Assembly (NCBI GenBank): GCA_003313425.1
Contig: NHZP01000041.1
Coordinates: forward strand, 248,001-312,000
Source: Pseudopyrenochaeta lycopersici
Lineage: Eukaryota > Ascomycota > Dothideomycetes > Pleosporales > Pseudopyrenochaetaceae
DNA length: 64,000 nt
Reading direction: 5' to 3'
In this document: positions 43,295 to 54,070 of the stretch, piece by piece
How the letters are laid out: each line of letters opens with the position of its first letter
Position numbering within the stretch: position 1 is the first letter of the stretch
Translations under genes and position numbers: made by a program
Notes under the pieces: model-generated
What the model saw: only the letters and a program-made list of their open reading frames with translations
Databases searched by the model: none
Told to the model about the DNA's origin: nothing

Positions 43295-45830
43295 ATGGCT
43301 GAAGGCGGTTCGCTCAAAGGCGCAAGCATATCTCTCCAGACCAATGACACAAGAAACCTTCTAGACATTGTGGACAATCTTCGCTCACATGGAATCAGTC
43401 GTTACATCGATCTACCGGAGATCATTGTATGTGGCGAACAATCATCTGGCAAAAGCTCGGTCCTTGAAGCGGTCTCAGGAGTGAGGTTTCCGAGCAAAGA
43501 CAATTTGTGTACTAGATTCGCAACTGAATTAATTCTTCGGCGGGGCCCAGTTGCGCCCATCAAAATACGCATTGTTCCAGATCCTCAAGTACAACGTTCC
43601 GAGAATGAACTAGAGAAACTGCTGAACTTCTTTGTCTCGCTTCTCGCGGACGATCTTGATCTTGGTGGGATCATCGAGTCGGTGAAAGATGCAATGGGAA
43701 TCAATGATAGCACTAAGGTCTTCAGCTCGAATATCCTTCGGTTGGAGTTATCTGGCCCCGAGCAACCACATCTTACCCTTGTTGACCTCCCTGGTTTGTT
43801 TCAAGCCGGTAGTCGTTCCCAATCCGATGCAGATAGCGAGACAGTCAAATCTCTTGTCCTTCCCTACATGGAAAGTCCACGGAGCATCATACTTGCCGTT
43901 GTATCTGCAAAGAACGACTTCAATAACTAATCGATCACTAGGTACGCAAGGGAAATCGACCCCAAGGGTATGCGTACCCTTGGTTTGGTTACCAAGCCAG
44001 ATACTTTAGACAAGGGCTCCGACAGCGAGCGTTTCTACTTAGAACTTGTCCAGAACAAGGATGTCAAGTTTCGGCTTGGTTGGCACGTTCTTCGTAACCG
44101 GGATTACTCCTCAAGAAACTCGTCTGCACAGGATCGCAACAATGCTGAAGCCCAATTCTTTGCCTCCGGGATGTGGAGATCGCTAACACCTGCTCAAGTT
44201 GGGGTTCACGCATTGAAACCAAGACTCAGCAAAATCCTCAAAGATCACATTATAGTGCAGCTGCCTGACGTGCTCACCCAAATTCAAGATGGTATTCAAG
44301 AGTGTACGAAGAAACTAGACGCATTGGGTGCATCCAGGGCCACCGTACAAGAGCAACGGCGATATCTCTTGCATATAAGCCATTCATTCAGTACCTTGAT
44401 CAAGGCTGCGATTGATGGTCAATACTCAGATCCTTTTTTTGGAGATACCTCTTCAATTGAAGGCTACCAAAGGCGTCTGAGAGCTGTTCTTCAAAACACA
44501 TTGACAGATTTTGCAGAGATAATGCGTAAGGACGGTCACACATATACTATTATCGACGAAGGTCCTGCAAAGCTTCCTCGCGAGATCTCCCGCTCAGACT
44601 ATATTTCGAAGGTCAAAAAACTTCTGGAACGCAGTAGGGGCAGGGAGCTACCAGGAACATTCGATCCGCTCATTGTTGGACAGTTATTTTATGAGCAGCG
44701 TGGGCCCTGGGCGAAGCTGGTTCAAGAACACGTGGACATTGTCGTTCGTGCTGCGTACTATGTAGCACGAGCAGCATTGGCCTGCGTCTCTACTCGATCC
44801 ACGCTGGAAGGACTGTTGAAACGCTTTGTCTTCGCAAGATTGGAGAGCCTGACTATCGAACTCCGAAACAAGGTGAAGGAATTACTCGAACCACATGATA
44901 CCGGTCATCCTATCACATATAATCATTACCTTACCGAGAATGTCCAGAAAGCGCAAGGAAAGCGCCGGGCGCGTGATGTCAAGAAGTCTCTGGAGAAAGT
45001 TCTCGGCGGAGACTATACTGCCGTTGGTGTGGTCAACATTGGTATCAATGTCAACGTATTGATTAATACACTTGTCAACAAGACCGAAGCGGACATGAAC
45101 AATTATGCTAGTTCCACTGCCACAGATTTTATGGAAGCCTACTACAAGGTAAGCAAAATTGCCTTCCATTGCTTTCTGATCTTAGAAGAGAATAGGTGGC
45201 CCTCAAGAAGATTATCGATGATTTCAGCGTCCTCGCTGTTGAGGTGTGCTTGGTCCAGAAACTGCCGACCTTGTTCTGCCCGGCTGACATAATTGACATC
45301 GATGATGAGACCGTGACCGCGTTGGCTTCCGAAGAGGAATAGTCCTCAGTGGAGAGAACGCAATGTAATGAAAAGCTCAAGATCCTAGAAGACGGGCTGA
45401 GGGCCTTACAAAGCATCCAAGAGTACCCATTGGCTCTTAAAGGTATGAGAATAACGGTAAATTTCTATATGGGACCATGCACATTGACATAACTAGAGCC
45501 TGCTGTGCTTCAAGATTTGACATCTGGAACAATTGGGCCGGAGGGGAAGCGACCCCATGATGTATCTACAGCAGGTGCAGTCGCTCGTGATCTGAATCTC
45601 TTAGGCACTAACGAAACACTATAGTTTTCGCTTCAAAACCCATAACCAACGAACCAGCTAAGAATCCCCGCAGGCAGGAATCTTCGCAATTATCCCCAGA
45701 ATGGCTTTCACCGCTGGAGGAAGTTCTGTCACACGAGGATGATTGGGCTTATCCCGAGATAGCTCCGACCGCTAGCGATGGGCGGGGTGTATCATCTCCA
45801 ACCCTTGGCAAGAAAAAGAAAAAAAGGTAG
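43295..45830 (+). pseudogene. dynamin-like GTPase gene, four exons, two in-frame stops
   Basis: Exons 43295-45148, 45196-45442, 45497-45574 and 45625-45830 join in frame over introns of 47, 54 and 50 bp with good GT/CTAAC/AG signals; 795 codons. Motifs are the P-loop GEQSSGKSS (residues about 47-55), DLPG, and TKPD for guanine. A long helical stalk and a GED-like region follow (CNEKLKILEDGLRALQSIQ), with a polar tail ending KKKKKR. TAA at 43928-43930 stands where dynamins have Gln (NDFNNQ), a CAA to TAA change. TAG at 45340-45342 lies in an acidic stretch before the GED. Such Mx/Vps1-like GTPases remodel membranes. As read, the gene makes only a 211-aa GTPase fragment. A sequencing error at both sites is less likely. 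Confidence 0.85.
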
Positions 45831-45849
45831 CCCATTGTCGCACTTGGGT

Positions 45850-46142
45850 GTGCTTACGACCATCGGTAGTCGTACGCAGACCCCAAGCTGATCAAGACGA
45901 GCTATATAATCGTAAAGTGCTTTGTCTTGCGCATCTGAGAGCTTATATGTGCCAGATGGACGCTCAGAAAGCGTTGGTCGACCTTTTGAGCGCGCGAGGA
46001 GGCGTTGATAAGGCACGTTATGCTCACGCGCGAGTTTACTAAAATTAGGCTTTTCAACGTCTTTAATAGATTCGAGAATCTGCTCGATCTGATCATCAAT
46101 CGAGAGCCCTGATTGAGGCATTGTTGTGGTCGTACGACGCAT
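45850..46142 (-). pseudogene. N-terminal fragment of a pogo-like transposase
   Basis: ATG 46133-46135 on the minus strand (and the frame from 46142) gives QIEQILESIKDV, FSKLAREHNVPYQRLLARSKGRP and YKLSDAQDKALYDYIARLDQLG, a psq-type HTH and the start of a CENP-B domain. Similarity then stops at about 45865. The fragment abuts the end of the dynamin-like gene. Its edge carries a 21-bp sequence (45836-45856) repeated at 53150-53170, probably a transposon end. Confidence 0.7.
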
Positions 46143-46202
46143 AAACGTGCAGACGTGCCGGAAATTTTATTGTATTGATGGTATTATCGTATTGATGGTC
46201 GG

Positions 46203-46254
46203 CACTCGCCTACGGCGAGTGTGGCCAAAGGCCACTTAGCTGAGTAATCAGCTA
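46203..46254. repeat. three consecutive short perfect hairpins
   Basis: CACTCGCC-TAC-GGCGAGTG (46203-46221), GTGGCC-AAA-GGCCAC (46221-46235) and TAGCTGA-GTAA-TCAGCTA (46237-46254) follow one another almost without spacer, on the 5' side of the pogo fragment. They could be a structured element end or a structured RNA. I know of no matching family. Confidence 0.7.
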
Positions 46255-47328
46255 TGCCTTGGCACGGATACCGTCTGAGCTTCTATAGGCAGCCTCTGGT
46301 TGGCTATAGCCTTGTCAGATGAAATGCTAAAATGCGCTTGCAGAATTAATGATTGCGATGAATCGATTGTGTGTTACCTATTTTCTCCTTTTATGGAGAG
46401 TGTGTGTGCCAAGTGGTTACACCCGAGCTTTGTACTACAATGCAGTATCGCATACCCTCGCTTGTATCTGACAAGCCTTCAGTCCTAACAAGATGAATCA
46501 GGAATCAAACAAATCTTAGGCCTCAATTTGTTCTTGTTTAGATAGTAGGAGGGCCTCATTTAGTTTTGATTTGATTTTGAGAAAAACCTCAAAACTCAAA
46601 CAAATCAAAACAAGCTCTTGTTTGTTCCCAACTCTGCTAATTTCATCCAATCTTGGAGTTGAGATGCTACCATGAGACTTATAAGCTTAATTGCATTCGA
46701 GGTAAGACGGATGACATAGAAAGCTAACTTAATTTTGTTATAATTAATAGAAATCAACGCGTTGCATAAAGTTAGTTTACGTTAGCGCTAAGCCGTACTT
46801 ATGCATATCTGCACATTCTAGGGAGCACGTTAACTACTTAGAGGGATCTAAACGCGCTTTACTCTATGCGTAGGAGATAACACCTAGTTATCGTAGCACT
46901 ATATACTATAGATACAGTACAATCGCTCTATTCGCTAATCAACTTACATGTGATAGAATGCAGGGTACCGTCAAAAGATGGCACTGCTAACGACTGAGGC
47001 TGTTTACCCCAATTTCTGCACATGTTATGTACATATGACTGACAGAATCATTGGTCAGCACTTTGGAACAATCATCGAGATATGCCTACCACACTTTTGC
47101 TGGCATATATGTACAATAACGTAGTAACAAGGGTGCGGCGGCTGATTTGCATTCTAGATTACTTGTGGTCAGTCTGGCGATATTCATCATATGGGTATGG
47201 GTGTGATATTGTTGAAAAAATAAGCATCAGCATCAATGGTGTTGATGACAGCAATAGTCAGCGACATAAGTATTTATTAAGGAAGTATGGCTGCACCAAA
47301 TCATGTCTGATCTAAGTCACAACCCACA
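46255..47328. other. intergenic, AT-rich, inverted repeat near 46565
   Basis: GTTTTGATTTG near 46565 pairs with CAAATCAAAAC near 46603, with further CTCAAAAC/TTTTGAG matches inside, giving a foldback of about 50 bp. No gene was recognised. Confidence 0.45.
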
Positions 47329-48265
47329 ATGAAGAAAACACGCCAAAAGGTAGCCGCGAATAAAAAGTTTGACAGTGATGCGCAAAAAGCTTTGGAAGAA
47401 ATTGAAAGAGTGAGGGCATTGTGTTCGAGCGACATGAAAGAGCATAAACGTCAGGTCGAGGATCATGCGGAGATTACGTCATCCAGCGAAGAGGTGGATT
47501 GGTATAAGAGCGTCGAGAACGATGCGGCTTCGTTCTTGGTTGCACAAATCATAGAGTTCAACTTGGAGTGTATGGATAAGGCTTTGCGCAAGATTATAGC
47601 GAAGGTAAAACGACGTATCATGGGTCTCATCTTGCACTAAGCATTCCCGACAGGATATTACGAATAGTGACGGTAGAAAGAAGGCTGCACAAGGCCTCGC
47701 CACAATTTCCGATTACGAGTATATAGTCGAGAGGTCTTACGGACACTTCCCTGCCCTCCGAAGCTTAGTATGGTCCAACAAACTGTCGTATGTGAGCGAA
47801 GACTACCATTACGGCGATCCAACGGAAATGATCAATCATCTAGACGGTGATGATGCTGTGTTTGATTTTTGCATTGAGGTACGGAAAAATATAAAGCAGA
47901 GACAGAAAGTCCGACAGAGCGACATCGATAAATTTCGGGTGCGACCGCAAATAGATGACAAAGACGAAGTCATCTTCGAATCTGGCATCTGGGACATCAG
48001 AGATATTCCCTCGGCAACAACAGTGTACGATGCGTTTTTGGACGAAACATTGTTCGAAGGTCCGATCATGCTAGCTCTACCCAATCGCACGGAAAGTATA
48101 TTTTACAATGTTGCAGTCTATGACCGGACACTCCTTTCTGTCTTGCAGGCGATACATGCATTTTACCGGGAATATTTAGAAGAATATGAGTTAGACGATT
48201 TCCACTTAGGTGGAATTATGGAAGAAGACGGAGCTTGGCGTGTCGATCTTCAAACGTTAGCCTAA
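47329..48265 (+). CDS. hypothetical protein, two exons, 295 aa
   Basis: Exon 47329-47604 and exon 47654-48265 are joined by a 49-bp intron (GTAAAA...CACTAAGC...GACAG, phase 0). ATG 47329 has a good context (ACAATGAAG). The first exon is helical and charged (FDSDAQKALEEIERV, MKEHKRQVEDHAE). The second contains YEYIVERSYGHFPALRSL, DIDKFRVRPQIDDKDEV, YNVAVYDRTLLSVLQAIHAFY and DDFHLGGIMEE. Without the splice the second part seems to start at an internal GTG, so earlier views would split it into two ORFs. I do not recognise the family. The even, non-repetitive composition and clean frame suggest a real gene. Confidence 0.6.
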
Positions 48266-48640
48266 GCAGAACTGCATTAACAGGTACATTTCTACCTAAG
48301 TCATTGAACAGTCAGTAGTCAGGTGTGTTGTATCCTAATAGATAGAGGTAGAATATTATAGTTAGGGTTATATCAACGTTAATATTAAGGATTATGTCTA
48401 GAAGTAATCGCTATGAAAATCAACATACCCTCCACTAAGACACATGCATAAGAGCCATAATGAAGTTAGTGGCGGAACCGCCTATTTAGGCAAACCTAGG
48501 ACTACCTGTATATATACCAAGAAGGTTATCTCTTAATAAATACACTTTGAAGAATCTATTTCAACTCGCTCGAAGCCAAAGTACCTCTCATATTTTGCGG
48601 CACGGCGGGATTTGCGGCACGTAGGGATGGACGTTAACTA
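48266..48640. other. intergenic, no gene seen
   Basis: It includes a short GCGGCACG direct repeat near 48600-48620 just before the MITE. Confidence 0.4.
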
Positions 48641-48869
48641 ACGTCTCCCACTGCGTAGCGAGACACTGTTGGTTTATGACACGCACACACCTAGTAGGAT
48701 GTAAGGTCACGTGATGTGACGACTAATCATAAACGGTGATGTGAGGAGCCGCTCTCAAAACACAACCATAGCTATCAATCCGTATATATAGGTCTCTAGC
48801 TTGTAGGCAGAATAATTATCACTTCTTCTTCCTATTCTCAACAGTGTCTCGCTACGCAGTGAGGGACGT
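48641..48869. mobile_element. 229-bp MITE with 31-bp TIRs and TA duplication
   Basis: Arms at 48641-48671 and 48839-48869 match inversely except two positions near the end (core CACTGCGTAGCGAGACACTG). TA stands directly outside both ends (48639-48640 and 48870-48871). There is no coding capacity. It is a nonautonomous Tc1/mariner/pogo-type element inserted at the 5' edge of the helicase fragment. Confidence 0.85.
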
Positions 48870-48871
48870 TA

Positions 48872-49342
48872 CTCGATGGACAGACGCCGCTAGTCCTACT
48901 GCCGACAGGCGAGGGGAAGAGCTTGATCTTTACCGTCCCAGCTTGTATAGACCCGACTGGCGTAACAGCAGTCGTAGTGCCGTACCGAGTGCTTATTGAA
49001 GATCTCGTAGGTTGTATACGAGAATGCGGGTATCGACTGTATAGAATGGAAGTACGGCGAGAGCAACCCGGCATCGGTTGTTGTAGTAAGCGCAGATGTG
49101 ACGGGCGATATTATTTGCAACGGTAACTTCTTGGGTAATGCAGATATACTGAGCCGTAAGGGACTGCTACGGCAGGTAGTAATCGACGAGAGTCATCTTG
49201 TTTTACGTCAAGGCGACTGGCGGCCGAAGCTAGCATTGCTAAAGAACCTTCAGTTGCTCTTGTGCCCGATGGTTTTGCTTACGGCGGCGCTCCCGCCAGT
49301 GCGCGAGGTAGAGCTTAGCAATATTGCTTACACCAAGACATA
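48872..49342 (+). pseudogene. fragment of telomere-linked RecQ-like helicase
   Basis: The first frame gives LDGQTPLVLLPTGEGKSLIF with the Walker A variant GEGKS, then VVVPYRVLIEDLVGCIRECG. A shift near 49063 moves to SADVTGDIICNGNFLGNADI, LRQVVIDESHLV with a DESH box, WRPKLALLKNL and LLTAALPP. This is the N-terminal RecA-like domain of the telomere-linked helicase (TLH) family. N-terminal and C-terminal parts are missing, so it is a relic of about 155 codons. TLH genes normally sit near chromosome ends, so a subtelomeric origin of this segment is plausible. Confidence 0.8.
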
Positions 49343-50109
49343 AGCAATATTGGTATAAAAACCGACGGTTTCGTACGAAAACTGCTTACTCCGATTTCTT
49401 TGGTTATAGCTACGATTGCCTGTACCCAGTTTTCACAGTAAAATCTGTTATACGTAAGGGGTGGGGGTCGGTCCTCGACACTGCTGGTCCGTACTAAGGC
49501 AGCGAGTATATAGCGAGTGCCTCGTAAGAGGTGTTGGTAATCAAGAATGTGATGACAATCTCACTTTGCAACGAAATGCAAAGAACAAGGTAAAGTGTGG
49601 TAAAGAACTGTGGATTGCTGTACTGTACTGAACCTATGAAGAGTTGGCTACAACGAGTGTATGAATAAGATCCTTCACAACCTTATACCCATTGCTATGT
49701 CTTGTAGCACTCCGTCCATCTCCTTCATCTCCCGATTCCGCAGATATTCCTGATGCCTTCTGGCATCTCGGATGCTGGGTGTCATCAGTGATGACCCGTG
49801 TCATCGCTGACGGACCTTATCATCTCTGATGGCTCTGGATTGGCGTGATGTTCCTCCTGTCATCTTTGACTCTCGTTCTGAGGGGAAGATGCCCCTTGCG
49901 TCTTTGTGCGTAACAAAATCCTAATCACACGAATGTCAGATGCAACAATCAGGCCACCAGGATTATCATGATGTATTGGCGTAAGGTATATTAAAGCAAT
50001 CCAGCAGGTTATATATAAGTCTATTATTTCCATTCTCTCCACCATCACTGTTTTATCAGCGTACCAACTTTTCCTGTCTTCTCCTGCTTTCACAAACCTT
50101 AACATCAGC
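49343..50109. other. intergenic and promoter region
   Basis: 49700-49870 has degenerate TCATC...TGATG units in tandem, for example the inverted pair GTCATCAGTGATGAC. The last part is the promoter and leader of the small secreted protein gene. Confidence 0.45.
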
Positions 50110-50795
50110 ATGATCAAACTTACTACTCTCCTGCTTGCTCCCGCACTCGCGTTGGCCGCGACTATTTCGCCGTCTACTGACGTCGAGAAGAGGCTCAATA
50201 CTGGTTGGTGCCAGTTCACCCTCGAGCACGTCGAGACATGCCCACCTGTCAACCAACCGAACGGTAAAACGTTCGTTGGCTTCTACGGGAAGATTGATGT
50301 CCGAAACCCCGCCGGCATAAAAAGTAGCACGCTATATCTCAATCCCAATGACAATCGATGGGTTACGATTAATCCGGACAACCACATTGGGTTGACAGGC
50401 TTTAATTACGGAGACAACTATGCCATGGTTGACACAGGATTGGGATTTTTGGTTATCACAATTGAGAACAACAATCCTTGGGGTCTGTCATTCGCTATTG
50501 GCGAATTAGAGTGGAAAGATACCTTTGATGATGGAGGAAAAACGTCTGCCCACAACACGGGCGCAAAAGCTTGGTGTACTGGGGCAAAGTGGAGCCCCGA
50601 GCCTCCTAAGAACAATGATCTTGCGGGTGCAATAATTTCAAGTGCTACAAATGAAATGTGTAAGACACACTCAGGCGAGGAAATAAGAGTGAGTCCTTAT
50701 ATATCCTTTTACTAGTCTTGCGTTACAAAGTTTGTTAGCTAACGAATTATCTATAGAGCCGTACACTATACTGCAATTGGGAATGTCTGTACTAG
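50110..50795 (+). CDS. small secreted protein, two exons, 205 aa
   Basis: ATG 50110 begins signal peptide MIKLTTLLLAPALALAA. Exon 1 ends at 50688 and exon 2 is 50757-50795, with a 68-bp intron (GTGAGT...GCTAACG...CTATAG, phase 0). The mature part has EKRLNTGWCQFTLEHVETC (possible Kex2-like KR site), FVGFYGKIDVRNPAG, HIGLTGFNYGDNYAMVD, ELEWKD and AWCTGAKWSPEP. The spliced end SRTLYCNWECLY adds two Cys that could pair with upstream Cys, supporting the intron. No family was recognised; it is an effector-like candidate. Without the splice the protein would end ISFY after 201 residues. Confidence 0.72.
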
Positions 50796-51975
50796 GGTAA
50801 GGATTTGGATGCTCTCATTATAGTATATTAATATATGCTAAGATACTTGTACTGTAGATTAGTATTCAAGATTGAAAAATGAGAAAATAAGGGTAAAAGT
50901 TTAGGAGGGACTTACTGAGATCAGAGTTTCGGAATAAGCCGAAATTCGGTGTTAAAATCCTGAAATCTTAGGTTAGTTCTTGGGGATGCTTGTGTAGATT
51001 GTACCAAGTTGGTTACTATAGGTAGGTGATGTGAGCTTGGGGAGGAAAAAGTGCGATTTTGCCGGCAGCACCCTCGAGGAATCAAGCGTGCTGCTCAAAA
51101 GCATGATGAAGAACTCAGAACGGTGCAGGAGAGCAACATGGGCCAAGAAGTGACGTCACTCACTGCGTGCTTGGACACACAGGGTAATGAGACACTTTTC
51201 CACATCAACTTCAAAATATTGCTTCCTCGCATAAGTGGGAGGCTGTGCAGGCCGTATTGCGATTTTGTAGTCCTTACGTAGCTAGGATGGTAGTCTGTGA
51301 CAGAGATTGTTGCGAATTAGGAGTGCTGTCGATCGTTTCATTGACGCCATGGAAGCCCTGTCTAGCTTTCTACCCCAGCTTCAGATCGATGACGGGGGTT
51401 AGGTGATACTACGGAGGGATAGGAAAAAAGCCATGATTAAGGAGATCAAATTCCCCAAAGTTTGAAATCAATGCTAAGCTAAACTACAGTGCCATCTGAA
51501 ATCAGTGTCACCCCAGATGTTCTCGCGCGCACACATCCCCGTCTGATAGACATGGGTCCGCATGATGCCATACCAAATCAGGTCAAGCACTAGATGTCAG
51601 CAAATTACCACAAGCGTAATCAATAGAGCAGTTTGGGCCAACTGGTCATCGGCAAGGCTGATCCTAACGTCCGACACTTCTTCCGGGATAGTTTGCGACG
51701 TAAGTTAGTTGTTCAACGTGTTTCCTGTTCTTGAAAATTATTACTGTTGTTCCGTATTGACAAAGAGAGTTAGCAAATCCAAGTCTAGCACATCAGAACT
51801 GCCTGCTTTGTCCCATAGAACCTTCTCGATGGTGTTTACCATCCTCTTTTGTTGCACTGTAACGCTTCTGTTCACAGCGCATCACGACACAACACTACGA
51901 TTCATTGTATCAACCTAATCCTAGACGGAAGCATGGCACCTAATCTCTAACCCTCAGCATGGATGTATCCGTAGG
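50796..51975. other. intergenic, no confident gene
   Basis: Only short ORFs. The frame leading into 51976 (GCIRR) belongs to the chimeric transposase ORF that follows. Confidence 0.45.
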
Positions 51976-52959
51976 ATGATAAAGCATAGAAAGCTTACTG
52001 CTGCAAAGATGGCCGTAGCTGCTGGCTGCAGTCAGCGCTCGCTCACCGTATCAAACATTAAATCGGCATTTTCCGGGCCTGGAATCTTCCCTCTAGAGCC
52101 CGAAAAGGTGCTCAAGTCAATAAAGGCAAAGACTCCGTCTCCGGAAAACAGTGACAATGATTTAAAGAAGAAGACGCCTGGGTCTGTGAGAGGAATCCGT
52201 CGACTGGCCAAAGAAATCCGCAAGGAACAAGCTGTGCACACAGCCAAAATGGAAGAAATTATCCGAGCGTGTAGGAAGCTGGCAGTTCGGAATGATATTC
52301 TCCAGCATGAGGTTACCGGGTTGCGTGCAGCACTTGTGGGAGAGAAGAACAAGCGGAAAAGAGGCAAAGGTATGGGACTTTTTGATAAAGAACGGCCTGG
52401 AGAAGCGCAATTCTTTACGCCATCAATGGTTGCAATAATTAGACAACGAGCAGAAGAGATAGAGATTGAAAGCCAACTGCAAAAGTCTCTCGTAGAGGAA
52501 AGGAAGGCCCAGCAGGCGCAAGACAAGGAGGAGAAAGCCCGGGCAAAGGCGGAAAAGGCACGAGAAAGAGAGGCAAAGAAACAAGCCAAAACCGCAGAGC
52601 GCGAACATGCTGCGAAACAGAAGGAAGAGCGTAAAGCTGAAAAACTTATTTCAAAACCAATCCAGCTTGAAAAAAAGGCTCAATTAGCTGCTGAGCGAGA
52701 GGCTCAGAGAAAGTGGGGCGGAGAAGATGGAGGAAAACCAGCGGTAAAAAGGCGCAAGATCGCAACCCAGGAACAGGCGAAGGCGCCTAAAAGAGCGACC
52801 CGAATTGAGAAGCAGGTTTTGAAAAATCAGGTTATGGCAGCAAATTTGTCTGCAGCCGTTTGTGGATCAGATCGCAATGGGTCAAAGCAGGATGGGCAGG
52901 TTTTGGGTGTTTCGAGGATCGGGCGCAAAATCGGTCCCCCACGGCGGCTTTTAGACTAA
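51976..52959 (+). CDS. chimeric ORF: Tc1-type HTH joined to pogo coiled-coil tail
   Basis: An intact 327-codon frame starts MIKHRKLTAAKMAVAAGC SQRSL, the N-terminal HTH expected of Tc1-like transposases. It switches within a few residues to NIKSAFSGPGIFPLEPEKV, a segment found just after the DDE core of pogo-like transposases. A long Lys/Glu/Ala coiled coil follows, ending GRKIGPPRRLLD like the tails GRPIKPPQRL at 3.9 kb. The whole catalytic core of both families is missing. It could be a deletion product, or a DNA-binding plus dimerisation protein kept by selection. There are no premature stops in the 984 bp, which is notable here. The frame also extends a little upstream. Confidence 0.6.
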   Translation: MIKHRKLTAAKMAVAAGCSQRSLTVSNIKSAFSGPGIFPLEPEKVLKSIKAKTPSPENSDNDLKKKTPGSVRGIRRLAKEIRKEQAVHTAKMEEIIRACRKLAVRNDILQHEVTGLRAALVGEKNKRKRGKGMGLFDKERPGEAQFFTPSMVAIIRQRAEEIEIESQLQKSLVEERKAQQAQDKEEKARAKAEKAREREAKKQAKTAEREHAAKQKEERKAEKLISKPIQLEKKAQLAAEREAQRKWGGEDGGKPAVKRRKIATQEQAKAPKRATRIEKQVLKNQVMAANLSAAVCGSDRNGSKQDGQVLGVSRIGRKIGPPRRLLD

Positions 52960-53307
52960 AAAACACGACAAGTATCTTCTTAAGGTTCTATTCTATAAGG
53001 CTTCAAACTTTTAAATAAATTTATTAATCTGTTGTGGAGTAAGACCATTTTAAAATCAGGCACTTGTTTTTGGCTGGGTGGTCAAGATGCAGGGATGGTC
53101 AAGATGCCGGGAATTACGTTACCAAACTAAACCCAATACGATCGTCTCATGTCGCACTTGGGTGTGCTTATGATGATGCATCAGGAAGAATTCATGATGA
53201 GCAGAAAAGTTGTATTGTGTGTGTATTGTGTCTTGGTCTAGTGAACCTGACCCCGCACGTCTTAGATTATATGGCAAGATTACTAATGCAGTTTCTTCCT
53301 CACACCA
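52960..53307. other. intergenic with a transposon-end-like repeat
   Basis: GGTCAAGATGC occurs twice near 53080-53100. 53150-53170 repeats the 21-bp sequence at 45836-45856. No gene. Confidence 0.45.
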
Positions 53308-54070
53308 GGTGATTGATTGATTGATTGATTTTGTCCTACTCGGTTTCAGCCGCGTTTTCTCCGCAGCTATGCCCGGTTGGCTAGCTTAGCTAACAGCCGA
53401 CGCGGCACAGACGTTAATCCGTGCCGCCCCACGTCACTCCGTAAACAAGAGCCAGCTGTTCCTAGAGGCCTGCCGTTTCCCCTCAACCGCTATCTACATT
53501 TGCCTTGCTCGCTTATCTAGATAATGGTTCTACTAATAGTATACTGTGCTTCTAGGCTCGTAGAGGCACGCTGCCTCGTGTTTTGCGGCTGCAATACCTA
53601 CAGTCTCCCCCCAGCGCTTGGCTGTCGTCTACGCGTCTGTGATCCCCCCTTGCCTAAGGATCTGCGTCTGCTCTATAAACTGGATGGCTTTGGTGGCTAG
53701 CTGTGGCTTGCTCAGGATGGCCCGGTGGTTATATCGTCCAGAGAGGTTGCCGAATACCTGGTTCCGGAGGTCCTTGTACGTCCTGCAGCGGAGGAGGACG
53801 TGAGCGACGGTCTGCCGCCTCTCGCCGCACGGGCAGCGAGAGCTGGCGACGCCTGGTACTCTTCGACTAAAAAGAAAGTCGTTGAGGCCGATTTTCTCGG
53901 TGCGCAGCTGCACCAGCATCGCGCTCTGTCGTTTGCTGAGTCCCTCGTGGAGCTGGAGCACCTTCTTGGTAGACAGTGGTGTGTGTCGATATGTCGCGCG
54001 ACCTTTTGTCTCTGCTCGCCACTTGGCTCTCCACGCTCGTTCTGTCTGGGTCTTGCACCATCGCTCCTCA
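53308..54070 (-). mobile_element. 3' part of a Tad-like LINE with tetranucleotide tail
   Basis: On the minus strand the ORF ending at 53629 encodes ERWCKTQTERAWRAKWRAET, QLRTEKIGLNDFLFSRRVPG and the zinc-binding CPCGERRQTVAHVLLRC, the C-terminal Cys/His region of fungal LINE ORF2. About 300 bp of 3' untranslated region follow, ending in (AATC)n on the minus strand at 53309-53331, a LINE-type tail. The 5' side is cut at 54071 by the terminal repeat of a DDE_3 element. Confidence 0.8.

Noticed and set aside
49700..49870. CRISPR-like or tandem regulatory array of TCATC/TGATG units
   Set aside because: The units are degenerate and irregularly spaced, and the organism is a fungus.
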